From: Bog-756 sp963699105
GTDB lineage: Bacteria; Actinomycetota; Acidimicrobiia; Acidimicrobiales; RAAP-2
DNA length: 64,000 nt
Direction: 5' to 3'
NCBI GenBank assembly: GCA_963699105.1
Contig: CAVOTI010000001.1
Coordinates: 1,178,001-1,242,000 of the forward strand
The notes beneath the pieces were generated by a model. That model had not been told where the DNA came from. It ran no database searches and saw nothing but the letters and a program-made list of their open reading frames with translations. The position numbers were made by a program, and so were the translations under genes. Positions 46,111 to 55,474 of the stretch are shown here, piece after piece (the stretch's first letter is position 1; the number at the start of each line of letters is the position of its first letter).

Positions 46111-46572
46111 CTACCGGGCGAGGTATTGGTCGAGCTTCGCCAACGAGGACTCCATGCCTTCAGCGTGGTCCTCTTCCGGAACCGCGTCAGGAACGTGCTG
46201 CGCCGTTATCTCGACGCAAGTACCGCCATCGGTCGCCGTAACCTCCCACCTCATGATCATCGGGTTGTCGTAGGCAGGATCGTCCGAGACAAAATCCACG
46301 GCCCATACGACCCGTGAATCAGGAACGAGGTCCACAAATCGGGCCTCCACGACATCCGTGTCCGATGTCGTCTTGCCCTGCGCCGAAGAGCGATCGGGAT
46401 ACTGCAGCACCATTCGATATGACCCACCTGGGCGCAGATCGAAACGCTCGATCGTGCCAGTCATATCTCCGGGAGGCAACCAAACGACCAGGGCCTCCGG
46501 ATCGACCAGAGCTGAGTAGACATCGGCCACCGAGGCAGAGATGATCCGAGTTGCAGTGTCGGTTCGGGGCAC
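46111..46572 (-). CDS. SRPBCC (AHSA1-like) protein
   Basis: A 153-residue START/Bet v1-like fold. It begins at a GTG with TDTATRIISASVADVYSALVDP and has WLPPGDMTGTIERFDLRPGGSYRM, the hallmark of activator-of-Hsp90-like SRPBCC proteins in bacteria. The C-terminal helix is intact. These bind hydrophobic ligands and often partner with ArsR regulators, which is not the case here. The upstream frame to 46689 is not homologous. Confidence 0.75.
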   Translation of the reverse strand: MPRTDTATRIISASVADVYSALVDPEALVVWLPPGDMTGTIERFDLRPGGSYRMVLQYPDRSSAQGKTTSDTDVVEARFVDLVPDSRVVWAVDFVSDDPAYDNPMIMRWEVTATDGGTCVEITAQHVPDAVPEEDHAEGMESSLAKLDQYLAR

Positions 46573-46692
46573 ATTTCCGATGATATGCCGGTCGTCCGAA
46601 TACGACCATACGCAGGTGCCCAACCGGCTGTGCCCCGAACGGCGGCGCCCGCCGGATGGAACATCTACAAGGGGTGCAGTCGATAACACCTT

Positions 46693-47235
46693 CTACCGAG
46701 GTGGGCCGACAGTTGGACTGTCCTCATTCGACCCGCCACAGCCAATTGAAGCTGTCAGTCTCGGGCTGTTCGCCAGCGTCTGGAGTACTACGCAGTACTT
46801 TTCGGTCAGGCGCAGCAAGGTGGCGAGTTGCTCCTCTGAGGCGTCGCACTGGAGATCGAAGGACAAGCGAATATCCGAGAATCCGACGGGGGCAGACTTG
46901 TCGACGCCCAGCGTCCCACGAAAGTCCAAATCACCTTCGGCTCTAACCGTGCCGGCCGCACAGATCCCGAGCGCAGTAGCCACTGATCGCATCGTCACCC
47001 CCGCACAGGCAGCGAGTGCCTGGAGCAACATGTCTCCGGAACAAGCCTGAGAGCCATCGCCCCCCGTAGCTGGGTGGAGCCCAGCCTTTACCAGCGCCCG
47101 GCCTGTCTGCACTGAGCACGAGAGGTCGTCGCCCAGTTGGCCTTCAGCTTGCAAAGTCACGACTGCAGCTTCCTGATCGACCCGATATCGCTCCTTGATG
47201 GGAGCCTGCATCGCCTTCAGCTCATCGCTGTTCAT
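46693..47235 (-). CDS. OsmC/Ohr-family protein
   Basis: A 180-residue OsmC-fold protein. The peroxidatic cysteine is in LAACAGVTMRSVA (about 77) and the resolving cysteine in TEKYCVVLQTL (about 148), the thiol-peroxidase pair of organic-hydroperoxide-resistance proteins. It would reduce organic hydroperoxides with a dithiol cofactor, and in actinobacteria mycothiol or lipoyl systems can regenerate it. The N-terminal MNSDELKAMQ start is preceded by GGGAGG-like sequence. It is divergent from the small gene beside it. Confidence 0.85.
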   Translation of the reverse strand: MNSDELKAMQAPIKERYRVDQEAAVVTLQAEGQLGDDLSCSVQTGRALVKAGLHPATGGDGSQACSGDMLLQALAACAGVTMRSVATALGICAAGTVRAEGDLDFRGTLGVDKSAPVGFSDIRLSFDLQCDASEEQLATLLRLTEKYCVVLQTLANSPRLTASIGCGGSNEDSPTVGPPR

Positions 47236-47400
47236 TGGGCCTCCCTTCGTCCGTCACCTTGCACCATACCCGTACACTCGACAGGCGGACCGAGGACCGG
47301 AGCGCCAGGTGGAAAGTGGAAATCAGTGTCGACCGACCCGTTCGGTGGTCAGGGACACGCTGGACCGTGGCGTGGGAGAGGCTCCGTGGAATGCAATCTC

Positions 47401-47583
47401 ATGAGAGCCGCGTTTCCAGTCCCGAGTTTCGAGAAGCGTCGCCAGGAACTCGAGGATCTCGGATTCCATTGTGTCGAGTGGCACCTGGGTGGCGAAGCCG
47501 AGCTCGTCGTGGGGATGGTGCCCTCAGAGGACACTGATGTCATCGTGGCTCGATTTGCAAGGCGCCCTCCGACAGAGAAGTGA
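47401..47583 (+). CDS. Small hypothetical protein
   Basis: A 60-residue frame, MRAAFPVPSFEKRRQELEDLG continuing to VVGMVPSEDTDVIVARF. It has alternating charged and hydrophobic strands and a helix, so a small folded domain is plausible. The start is uncertain: GTG codons at 47386 or 47326 would lengthen it without adding obvious homology. No family recognised. Confidence 0.4.
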   Translation: MRAAFPVPSFEKRRQELEDLGFHCVEWHLGGEAELVVGMVPSEDTDVIVARFARRPPTEK

Positions 47584-47681
47584 CTGGTGAAGGACAGGCC
47601 CTGACCCAACGGCGTGGTGGGATACCCGTTCCAGTGCTCACGAACCCATCGCCGCCCTGACCGACGGGCTACGTTTCTTCC

Positions 47682-49323
47682 ATGGACAAGCCAAACATCC
47701 TGCTGATCATGACGGACGAAGAGCGCTACGCGCCCTCCTTACGAGATCGATAGCGTCCAGGCCTTCCGCAGTAGCCAGCTCACTGCCCGAGAGTCGATCA
47801 GATCACGGGGGCTGGAGTTCCACCGGCACTACGCGGGATCAACCGCCTGTACCCCGAGCCGGGCGACCCTCTTCACCGGACAGTACCCCTCGCTTCACGG
47901 AGTGACATCCACAGACGGGACTGCCAAACAGAGCTCCGATCCCGGTATGCACTGGCTCGACCCCGACTCGGTTCCGACGCTGGGTGACTGGTTTCGCGCC
48001 GGTGGCTACCGCACTCACTACCGTGGGAAGTGGCACGTCTCGCTGGCCGACCTGGTCATTCCGGGTACCCACGAAGGGCTCAAGGCCTCGGACGACGAGG
48101 GCAAGCCTTTGTCCGACGCCGTCGCCGCCTACCGCCGAGCCGATCGGCTCGACCCGTTCGGGTTCTCGGGTTGGATTGGTCGCGAACCTCACGGAGCGGC
48201 CAAGTCTGATTGCGGCACGGTGCGTGACGGGGTCTTTGCCGAGCAGGTGGTGGAGTTATTCGACGAGTTGGCAGCCTCCCGGGTCGAAGGTCCGTGGCTG
48301 ACGGTGGCCTCGTTCGTCAACCCCCACGACATCGCTTTCTCGGGATTCGGCTGGGAGCAGATGCTCCAGTTCGGACCACCAGACGACTCCGTGCCCGAGA
48401 TCCCCGAGCCGCCATCCCAGTCCGACCCGTTCACTGGTCGGCCGGCCTGCCAAGAGGCGTTCGGTGCGGCGTGGGCTCAGATGATCTTCGAGACGGCAAC
48501 TGATCTCGGCTACCGCAGGCTCTACTACTACCTGCACAAACTGGTCGATCAGGCGATTGGGAGGATTCTCGAATCGCTGGACCGGAGCGGCATGATGGAC
48601 GACACAATCGTCGTGTTCACATCCGACCATGGCGACCTACTGGGGGCTCACGGGGGCATGATCCAGAAGTGGTGCAACGCATTCGACGAGGCCACCCGGG
48701 TGCCCCTACTGATCGCCGGTCCGGGAATCGCTTCAGGTGGCGGCGGCGTAACCATCCCGACCAGTCACGTTGACCTGATCCCCACCCTGCTGGGCTTGGC
48801 TGGGATCGAAGTCGAAGAGGCGGCCGCCGGTGTGGCCGCTCGTCATGACGAGGCCCATCCTCTGCCCGGTCGTGATCTCAGCGGGATCGTCCGCGGCACG
48901 GTCCCCGCGACTTCGGTCGAGTCACCGATCTACTTCATGACCGAGGATGATGTCACCCGGGGCGTGACCCAGGTGAACATCCTGAACGGAACGCCGTTTG
49001 AGGCGATCTCCCCGCCCGTCAACATTGAGTCCGTGATCGCCACGTTGCCGACTGGCCAGGGGGGTGGGCGGGAGCTGTGGAAGCTGAATCACTACTACGA
49101 GCGCCTCGATGACTGGTATGCAGCCCAAGGGGTTGCCCCGAATCCATTCTTGACTCCGGCCGCCGCACCAGAATGGGAGCTGCACAACCTGACCGTCGAC
49201 CCCGAGGAGCGACACAACCAGGTACTCGATGATCGGGCGACCACGTCCGCAATGAAGTCGGTCCTGGACACCGAGCGGGACGCCAAGCGACTGATCCCGA
49301 AGCTGCGCAACGCCACCCCATAG
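47682..49323 (+). CDS. Sulfatase, one frame break near the N-terminus
   Basis: A 546-residue sulfatase of the alkaline phosphatase superfamily. NILLIMTDEERYAP at the start carries the metal-binding aspartate. The formylglycine signature CTPSR (cysteine codon at 47848) is complete, so maturation by a formylglycine-generating enzyme is expected, and FTSDHGDLLGAHG holds the other metal ligands. A single extra T near 47736 breaks the frame after YAP; removing it joins the two parts. The body resembles arylsulfatase/choline-sulfatase-like enzymes with no signal peptide, suggesting a cytoplasmic sulfur-scavenging role. It precedes a dehydrogenase on the same strand. Confidence 0.8.
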
Positions 49324-49538
49324 GACGCTCATGGGACTGTCATCGAGTGCCGTTGGGGCAGGCACCGATGACCGGCGCGGCCCGTCGCTCTGGCGACATC
49401 GTCGCCGTGCTGGTGGTGCGACGGTGGTCGCCGCCCTCGCCCGACTGGGCGTGAGCTGACTGATCCGGCTGTATCACGTCGATGGATGCACGCCTGGCTG
49501 ACAAAGTCCCTAGTGTTGTCCCCGTGCCATCACCACTG

Positions 49539-50558
49539 ATGCCGGCAGCCGTCTACGCAGGCGACGGCAAAATCACCGTCGAGCAGGTGCCACTGCCGGA
49601 GCCGGGGCCCGGCGAGGTGCTCGTGGAGATTGCCGAGTGCGGCATCTGCGGTTCCGATCTACACATGGTTCTGGAGGGCTACGCAACGCCGGGTGCCGTT
49701 CTCGGGCACGAATGGTCGGGCATCGTGGCTGCTGCGCCCAGCGGCTCGGGCTGGTCTCCCGGAGACCGGGTGGTGGGGAATTCGGCTCCGGGGTGCGGCT
49801 CCTGCCGAGCCTGTCGACGGGGCCGCCCCTCGGTGTGCCTGAACCGTGCCCCGGCCGACTTCGTCGGGTACCGCGGTGCCTTTTGCCAGTACAAGACGGT
49901 GTCAGCCGACAGCCTGATCCGGATACCCGATTCTCTGTCGACCAGGGTGGCGGCGCTGGCCGAGCCGACGGCCGTCACCCTGCACGCCATTCGACTGGCC
50001 GATGTCCACCGGGACGATCGGGTGCTCGTCACCGGGGCCGGCCCGGTCGGCCTCCTGCTCGTCGCCGTGCTCCGTGCCCAGGGGATCGCCGACATCACCG
50101 TGAGCGAGCCCTCCGCTGTCCGACGCCAACAGGCCCTCATCGTCGGGGCCACCCGAGTCCTGACACCCGACAGGCTGGAGCAGCCGCCCATGACCCTTCC
50201 CGTCGAAGAGCCCTACGCGGTGGTGTTCGAATGTTCGGGCCACGCCAGTGCAGCTGAGGCAGGATTCGGGCAGCTCGACTATGCGGGCACCCTCGTAGTC
50301 GTCGGGACCGGCTTCCAACCGCCCCGGATCAACCAGAACCGCATGATCCTCTTGGAGCTCGAGATCATCGGGGCCTACAACTACGACGACGAAGGGTTCC
50401 AGCCGGCCCTGGACCTCCTCGACACTGGCACGTTGCCGTTCGAGGCCTTGATCGAACCCGACAACATTCCACTCGGTGAAGTGATGGAAGCCATGGAGTT
50501 GCTTGCTCGAGGCGAGATACCGAGCAAGGTGATGGTCCAGCCAGGCCTGTCCTCATGA
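49539..50558 (+). CDS. Zinc-dependent medium-chain dehydrogenase
   Basis: A 339-residue MDR alcohol/polyol dehydrogenase. GICGSDLHM and GHEWSGIV hold the catalytic zinc ligands; CGSCRACRRGRPSVC supplies the four-cysteine structural zinc; VTGAGPVGLLL is the NAD loop. It is followed without a gap by a VOC gene that overlaps its stop (ATGA). The substrate class (sorbitol-, threonine- or alcohol-like) is open, and the sulfatase neighbour suggests use of a desulfated alcohol, which is inference only. Confidence 0.85.
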   Translation: MPAAVYAGDGKITVEQVPLPEPGPGEVLVEIAECGICGSDLHMVLEGYATPGAVLGHEWSGIVAAAPSGSGWSPGDRVVGNSAPGCGSCRACRRGRPSVCLNRAPADFVGYRGAFCQYKTVSADSLIRIPDSLSTRVAALAEPTAVTLHAIRLADVHRDDRVLVTGAGPVGLLLVAVLRAQGIADITVSEPSAVRRQQALIVGATRVLTPDRLEQPPMTLPVEEPYAVVFECSGHASAAEAGFGQLDYAGTLVVVGTGFQPPRINQNRMILLELEIIGAYNYDDEGFQPALDLLDTGTLPFEALIEPDNIPLGEVMEAMELLARGEIPSKVMVQPGLSS

Positions 50559-51013
50559 GCCCGACCCCGTTCGCCCCGCGGATCAATCATGTGGCGATCA
50601 GCGTTGATGCTGAGATCATGGACGAGGAGGGTCGCGCCGCGCTGTTGGACTTCTACTCCGAGGTCTTCGGTTGGACGGAGGGAGACAACAGCACCGAGGA
50701 GGGGAATCCTCTCATTCTCTACACCGGATCGTTGGGTCAGTTCCTCTACCTGCTACCAGCGAAGGACGAGTTCATGGTCACGCCGAACATGGACCACTTT
50801 GGGATCGAGGTGTCGTCCAAAGACGAGCTTCTGGAGATTCTGGGACGGGTCAAGGCATACCGGAGCAAGGACGACCGGGTTCGCATCACCGATGTCGGCG
50901 CCATGGTGACGCGCCACCAGCATAAGGAGTACACGCTCACCAACGCCTATATCTGGTTCCTGATCCCGCTGTGGATCGAGCTTCAGCACGTGCAGCAGCG
51001 CCCGGCGGGCTGA
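50555..51013 (+). CDS. VOC family protein coupled to the dehydrogenase
   Basis: A 152-residue VOC protein. RINHVAISVDAEIMDEEGR opens the first module and MDHFGIEVSSKDELLEIL the second; the usual ending is replaced by YTLTNAYIWFLIPLWIELQH, an unusual hydrophobic strand. Its ATG overlaps the dehydrogenase stop, so the two are translationally coupled. The metal-ligand positions H and E are present in the second half (ELQH). No substrate known. Confidence 0.75.
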   Translation: MSPTPFAPRINHVAISVDAEIMDEEGRAALLDFYSEVFGWTEGDNSTEEGNPLILYTGSLGQFLYLLPAKDEFMVTPNMDHFGIEVSSKDELLEILGRVKAYRSKDDRVRITDVGAMVTRHQHKEYTLTNAYIWFLIPLWIELQHVQQRPAG

Positions 51014-51434
51014 TCCCAGCCGCAGACGAGAACTTTCTCCGGGGCATGTGGTGGAGGAGGTGGTGGCCGGAACGTCGGCGAGCCGCGCCGGATCTCAATG
51101 CCATGGCCAAACTGTCCCCGGTCCCGGCGGGGGTCTTGCGCACCGTGCGGCAGTGGTGCACGGGTACGGAACGGCGGGCGGCGGCGGCCATTCAAGAGCT
51201 GAACTGAACTTCTGGCCCCTCCGCTTCCGGTCCTGACCCGGTCCCTGACGTCCGATTTCGTCAAACGGACGACCAGATGAGGCGCCTGGCTGAAATGCTG
51301 GTCGGTGACAGCTGAAAACTGGCGACGACCCGGTACCCGGCAGGGATCCTCCGACCGCCACCGGGGAGTTGGAGCCACCCAGAAGCTCGTCAGGCGTGAC
51401 ATTCGGTCGACCCGCCCACCCGTCGATCGCCAAC
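51014..51434. other. Intergenic stretch without a clear gene
   Basis: About 420 GC-rich bases between two convergent genes. The possible frames are proline-, arginine- and tryptophan-rich and look like composition artefacts. I cannot identify a terminator hairpin with confidence. Confidence 0.35.
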
Positions 51435-51938
51435 TCAGAACGTATGACGGGTATGGCTGAAGTTGCCTTTGGCGAAAGCAAAGACCTTGTTCGGTCGTAC
51501 CGCGAACACCAAGACGCTTTCGTTCTCGTCGCTTTGGAAGCCCTCCGGACCTGGCTCGTAGTCCCAGCTGCCGTCCCACTTGTGAGTCCAGGCTTCTGCG
51601 AGCCTCTCGAGCGTGCCCCGATCTGTCACTCGGACTGCCCGACCTTCGACGACAACGTCCATGCCATCGTCCCACTGGTTGCAACCTGTCATGAGGATGA
51701 CGTTCTGGTTGGCACGCAGATTGATTTCCTTCTGCTCATTCTCTCCGGTGCAGAAGTGCAGCACGTCATCAAGCCAGACGGCCACGAGAGGCGTCATGTG
51801 GGGTCGCCCGTCGGCCCTTACGGTGGCTATCCAGAAGAGTTCCGCTGCTTCGAGTGCGCCACGCGCCTCGTCCCAGCTCGTGGCCGTGGCCCCTGGAGCG
51901 CTGAACAGCGCGTTCAATGTGGTGGTCGGCTCCGTCAC
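51435..51938 (-). CDS. PPOX-fold flavin/F420-type protein
   Basis: A 167-residue split-barrel protein. AELFWIATVRADGRPHMTPL and DVLHFCTGENEQKEINLRANQ are the conserved cofactor-side strands, and VVVEGRAVRVTDRG closes the barrel. This resembles TIGR03668/PPOX-type proteins of actinobacteria. It lies alone and points away from the SRPBCC gene. Reaction unknown. Confidence 0.8.
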   Translation of the reverse strand: MTEPTTTLNALFSAPGATATSWDEARGALEAAELFWIATVRADGRPHMTPLVAVWLDDVLHFCTGENEQKEINLRANQNVILMTGCNQWDDGMDVVVEGRAVRVTDRGTLERLAEAWTHKWDGSWDYEPGPEGFQSDENESVLVFAVRPNKVFAFAKGNFSHTRHTF

Positions 51939-52183
51939 GGACTTGCCATATACGTTGGTCGCTTCGAGTCAAGCACACAACCCGCAACTCGCATGGCCGG
52001 ACTTTAGCCTTTGGGGGAGCCACCGAGGCCCCGCTCCGGACGTGCCGTGTCGGGTCACGGTCCCCGTGCTCCCCATGGTGGAGTCCATCCGCCGGCTTCG
52101 GCAGGCGGGCGGCGGTGTCGGCGCGCGATGCTGGTCGCCATGGGGGTGGCCGACAGGCCAAACGCGTCCACAAGGAGTGTCAC

Positions 52184-52660
52184 ATGCCCGATACCGTCTT
52201 CCTGCCCAACCGCATCGAGGTGACTCGGCCTGTCCCGGCCCCGCCCGCCGCCATCTTCGACATCTTGCGCAGCCCGGGAGGTCACGTGGCCATCGATGCC
52301 TCCGGAATGCTGCAGGACTTCACCGGCAAGGCGGCGGACAAGGTGGGCGACACGTTCGTCATCCATATGGATCGCGAATCGCTCAATGACATCCCGCTAG
52401 GCAAGTACGACGTGACCGTACACATCATTCTCTTTGACCGCGACAGGGAGATCGCCTGGGACCTCGGGCCCGAAGTTCCCGTTCCGCACTTCTATGGTTA
52501 CCGCCTGGATGCGGTTGAGGACGGAGTCACCAATGTGACGTCCTACTACGACTGGTCGAAGGTGGGCGGGGACCTCAAGGACCGCTTTCCGATCGTGCCG
52601 GAGTCGGCCCTGCGGGCCACGCTGGGGATCTTGGAGCGAACAGTCAGATCGGGCTGGTAG
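52184..52660 (+). CDS. SRPBCC-fold protein
   Basis: A 158-residue START-like protein; the ATG follows AAGGAG at the right distance. IEVTRPVPAPPAAIFDILRSP is the first strand and helix, and YDWSKVGGDLKDRFPIVPE lies before the long C-terminal helix. Such proteins bind lipophilic ligands or act as polyketide-cyclase-like enzymes. It is divergent from the PPOX gene with 245 bases between. No pathway link is evident. Confidence 0.75.
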   Translation: MPDTVFLPNRIEVTRPVPAPPAAIFDILRSPGGHVAIDASGMLQDFTGKAADKVGDTFVIHMDRESLNDIPLGKYDVTVHIILFDRDREIAWDLGPEVPVPHFYGYRLDAVEDGVTNVTSYYDWSKVGGDLKDRFPIVPESALRATLGILERTVRSGW

Positions 52661-52778
52661 TTTGGCGTTCCACCCTCCTGGCCTCCCGGACGGCTACCCG
52701 GGTTCGGTGGAACACGTGTCGCCGCCGACCGAACACTTCGCCTCGGTGAGCGCCTCGGTCCCTATCGGATCCTGACCG

Positions 52779-53039
52779 TTGCCATGGGCACCGGTGTCTG
52801 GGATCCTTGTTTCAGTGTCCTTTCATGGTGATCATGGCTCGGCGGAGATTGCGGCGCTCAACGGCGGTCCGATGGATGGGCGGAAGCACCCTGTCCAGAC
52901 CGATACAGATGAACTCTGCGTCGTCATGACCGACGGCCAGCAGCATCGCTACGTTCGTACCGCGCACATTCAACCTCTGCCGGACCGTCAGCCGGCGCTG
53001 GTATTCGATTGGATGGGTCGCGACTACGGTTCGGAATAG
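52779..53039 (+). CDS. Small conserved actinobacterial protein
   Basis: An 86-residue frame whose second half, GGPMDGRKHPV followed by the strands around DGQQHRYVRT and LVFDWMGRDYG, follows a pattern I have seen in short actinobacterial proteins of unknown function. A start at the GTG near 52815 would give a tighter protein. No motif points to a reaction. It runs toward the repeat-protein gene, which is on the other strand. Confidence 0.45.
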   Translation: MPWAPVSGILVSVSFHGDHGSAEIAALNGGPMDGRKHPVQTDTDELCVVMTDGQQHRYVRTAHIQPLPDRQPALVFDWMGRDYGSE

Positions 53040-53196
53040 CTGGGACAGCAGCCCACCGACCCAGCGTTCCGTGGAGCGGTGACAGCAGCTGTGGCAGATC
53101 GGAGAGGCGTTGCCGCCCAGGGCGAGGTGGGATTGGCCGAGAGCATCACCGACCCGACCAAGGGTCGGGTCGGATCGCCCTACGACCAGCCGGACC

Positions 53197-55026
53197 TCAC
53201 TGAGCCGACATACCGACGATGGGCTGGTTGAGCGGAAGGCCCCCCTCGGAGCCGAAGAAGGTGGCGTCCCCGTAGGTGAAGATTCCTCCATCGGAAGCCA
53301 CCAGCCAGTAGCCCTTGCCATCAGCACTGGACGCCATGCCGACCACCGGCTTGTTGAGTGTCTTGCCTCCGGTGGAACCGTAGAACTGGGCGTCGCCGAA
53401 GGAGAACACTCCCCCGTCGGAGGCCACCAGCCAGTACCCGTTGCCGGGAGTGGCGGCCATGCCGACGATCGGCTTGTTCAGCGTCCGGCCCCCGGTCGAA
53501 CCGTAGAACTGGGCGCTGCCGAACGAGAACACTCCCCCGTCGGAGGCCACCAGCCAGTAACCCTTGCCGTCAGGGGTGGCGGCCATACCCACGATGGGCT
53601 GGTTCAGGGTCTTGCCCCCGGTGGAACCGTAGAACTGGGCGCTGCCGAACGAGAACACTCCCCCGTCGGAAGCCACCAACCAATAACCCTTGCCATCGGG
53701 AGTGGGGGCCATTCCGACGATCGGCTTGTTCAACGTCTGGCCCCCGGTCGAGCCGTAGAACGGGGCGTCCCCGTAGGTGAAGATGCCTCCATCGGCGGCC
53801 ACCAGCCAATAGCCGCCACCGTCGGTGGTCGATGCCATGCCGACCACCGGTTTGTTGAGCGGCGATCCGCCGTGGGAGCCGTAGAAGGCAGCGTTACCAA
53901 ACGAGAAGATGCCGCCGTCGGAGGCCACCAACCGGTATCCGGCGGTTTGCACCGGAGTGATGGCGATGCCGTACGGACCGGCGTTGGCGGCCAGGGCGAT
54001 CGGGGTACCGGCGGTGTTGGTGGCCACCGTGATGGGAGTAACGGTGCTGCTCGAGTAGTTGGCCACGTAGGCCGTCTGACCGTTGGGAGTGACGGCAACG
54101 TCGACGGGTGCAGATCCCGCCCCGGTCGAGATGGGGGCCCCGGTGGTGTTGGTGGCCACCGTGATGGGCGTCACCGTGTTCGTTCCCGTGTCGGTGACGT
54201 AAACGGTCTGGCCGTTGGGAGTGACAGCGATACCGTGAGGGGCCGCCCCGCTGGCCAGGGTGATGGGGGTCCCGACGGCCCCGCTGGCCAGGGTGATCGG
54301 GGTGACGGTGCTATTCGAGAAGGCGGCGACATAGGCGGTCTGGCCGTTGGGGGTGATGGTGATCCCACTCGGACTCGAACCGGCGGCCAGGACGATGGGT
54401 GTGCCGGGGATGTTCGTGGCGGTGGGGATCGGCGTCACCGTATCGTTGGTGAAGTTCGCCACATACACGGTTTGTCCGTTGGGGGACACGGCGACGGCAT
54501 CCGGTGCGGTTCCGGTGCCCAGCGGGATCGGCGTTCCCACCGCATTGGTGGCCACGGTGATGGGAGTCACCGTGTTGTTGCCCTCATCGGCGACGTAGGC
54601 GGTCTGGCCGTTCGGGGTGATGGCGATGGCCGCCGGCCCGGACCCGGTCGCCAGCGCGATCGGCGTTCCCGGGGTGTTGTTGGCCAAAGCGATGGGGGTC
54701 ACCGTGTCGTTGCCGCCGTCGACGACGTAGGCGGTCTGGCCGTTCGGGGTGATGGCTTCGGCAGCAGGAGCCGCGCCCGCCGCCAGCGAAATCGGAGTCC
54801 CTGCGACATTGTTCGAGGTCGGGATGGGGGTCACCGTGTCATTGCCGACGTTGGCGACATAGACCGTTGGAGTTGCCGAAACAACGTGGGCGACCGACGG
54901 AGCCGCCGTCTGGGTGACGGCGCCGGCCGGAGCGGCCAGAACCATCAGCGCGGCCATTGCCCCGCTGACGCCCATGCAGACCAGAGCCCTGGCTGCCCTC
55001 ATACGTGATGTTCCGATCTTGTGCAT
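53197..55026 (-). CDS. Secreted protein of two repeat types: 7-blade beta-propeller plus six WLVASDGG repeats
   Basis: A 609-residue exported protein with a signal peptide (cleavage after about residue 37, APAGA). The first part holds seven units of 44 residues (YVANxGNDTVTPI then GTPI then TPNGQ), matching a seven-blade YVTN/NHL-type propeller. The second holds six units of 42 residues (GYWLVASDGGVFSFG, then FYGSTGG, then LNKPIVGMA), a repeat typical of Acidimicrobiia surface proteins. AGGGAGA precedes ATG 55026. Function is likely surface adhesion or carbohydrate binding, by analogy only. Confidence 0.85.
   Translation of the reverse strand: MHKIGTSRMRAARALVCMGVSGAMAALMVLAAPAGAVTQTAAPSVAHVVSATPTVYVANVGNDTVTPIPTSNNVAGTPISLAAGAAPAAEAITPNGQTAYVVDGGNDTVTPIALANNTPGTPIALATGSGPAAIAITPNGQTAYVADEGNNTVTPITVATNAVGTPIPLGTGTAPDAVAVSPNGQTVYVANFTNDTVTPIPTATNIPGTPIVLAAGSSPSGITITPNGQTAYVAAFSNSTVTPITLASGAVGTPITLASGAAPHGIAVTPNGQTVYVTDTGTNTVTPITVATNTTGAPISTGAGSAPVDVAVTPNGQTAYVANYSSSTVTPITVATNTAGTPIALAANAGPYGIAITPVQTAGYRLVASDGGIFSFGNAAFYGSHGGSPLNKPVVGMASTTDGGGYWLVAADGGIFTYGDAPFYGSTGGQTLNKPIVGMAPTPDGKGYWLVASDGGVFSFGSAQFYGSTGGKTLNQPIVGMAATPDGKGYWLVASDGGVFSFGSAQFYGSTGGRTLNKPIVGMAATPGNGYWLVASDGGVFSFGDAQFYGSTGGKTLNKPVVGMASSADGKGYWLVASDGGIFTYGDATFFGSEGGLPLNQPIVGMSAQ
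53200..54900 (-). repeat. Two adjacent coding tandem-repeat arrays (126 bp and 132 bp units)
   Basis: Within the secreted protein gene the DNA repeats with a 126-base period over 53200-53945 (six units) and with a 132-base period over about 53965-54880 (seven units). Units differ at many third positions but keep long identical stretches, for example around the GTAGAACTGGGCG segments. The arrays are open to unequal recombination and to assembly collapse. Confidence 0.75.
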
Positions 55027-55474
55027 CAAATCTCCCTTTATTGCCTGTAGAAAAAAGCCTCAGCGACCTCATTTCCGCCGCATTTGTTTTCATCGTAGGA
55101 CACAATTTCGTCGTGTTATCGGATACTCATTTACCCATTTTCTGGCATCCTCGATTGTCAGACATTCACACGATGACCGACAACGCAGATTGTTGTTCCA
55201 GGTCGGGCCGCGAACATTCCCTATTGGCGCTCATGAAACGGTCGATCTACCGCACCGACAATTGCCCAATGTGTGATGACCACCACGGGTAAGTACCCAG
55301 TCACTCCGAGTATGAAACGAACAAACGAGATTGGGGTGAACATCGGGGAAATACCCTGGCTGACCAGCCAAGATGGTCAACGGTTCCGACGGGGAGCCCC
55401 TCTCTGGAAAACGTGAAGCCGGGGCTGGCGCATCGGCCTTGCCACCGGGACCGCTGAGACCGAGGGGCGATCCA
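55027..55474. promoter_or_regulatory. AT-rich leader region upstream of the secreted repeat protein
   Basis: About 450 bases with clearly lower GC content than the surroundings between 55030 and 55330, followed by normal GC. On the leftward strand it ends in a T6 run and the AGGGAGA ribosome site. It probably contains the promoter and a long 5' leader of the repeat protein. I looked for the GEMM/c-di-GMP riboswitch core and did not find it. It could still contain an unrecognised element. Confidence 0.4.

Noticed and set aside
49331..49462. A 43-codon frame between the sulfatase and the dehydrogenase
   Set aside because: It is arginine- and alanine-rich without a ribosome site or conserved pattern, so it was not listed as a gene.
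53200..54900. Regular repeats that could suggest CRISPR
   Set aside because: The periods are 126 and 132 bases, divisible by three, with a continuous coding frame and no short repeat-spacer pattern.
53110..55008. A 632-codon open frame on the plus strand through the repeat protein gene
   Set aside because: It is the antisense of the tandem repeats and inherits their periodicity. It has no signal, domain or ribosome site, while the minus strand has all of these.
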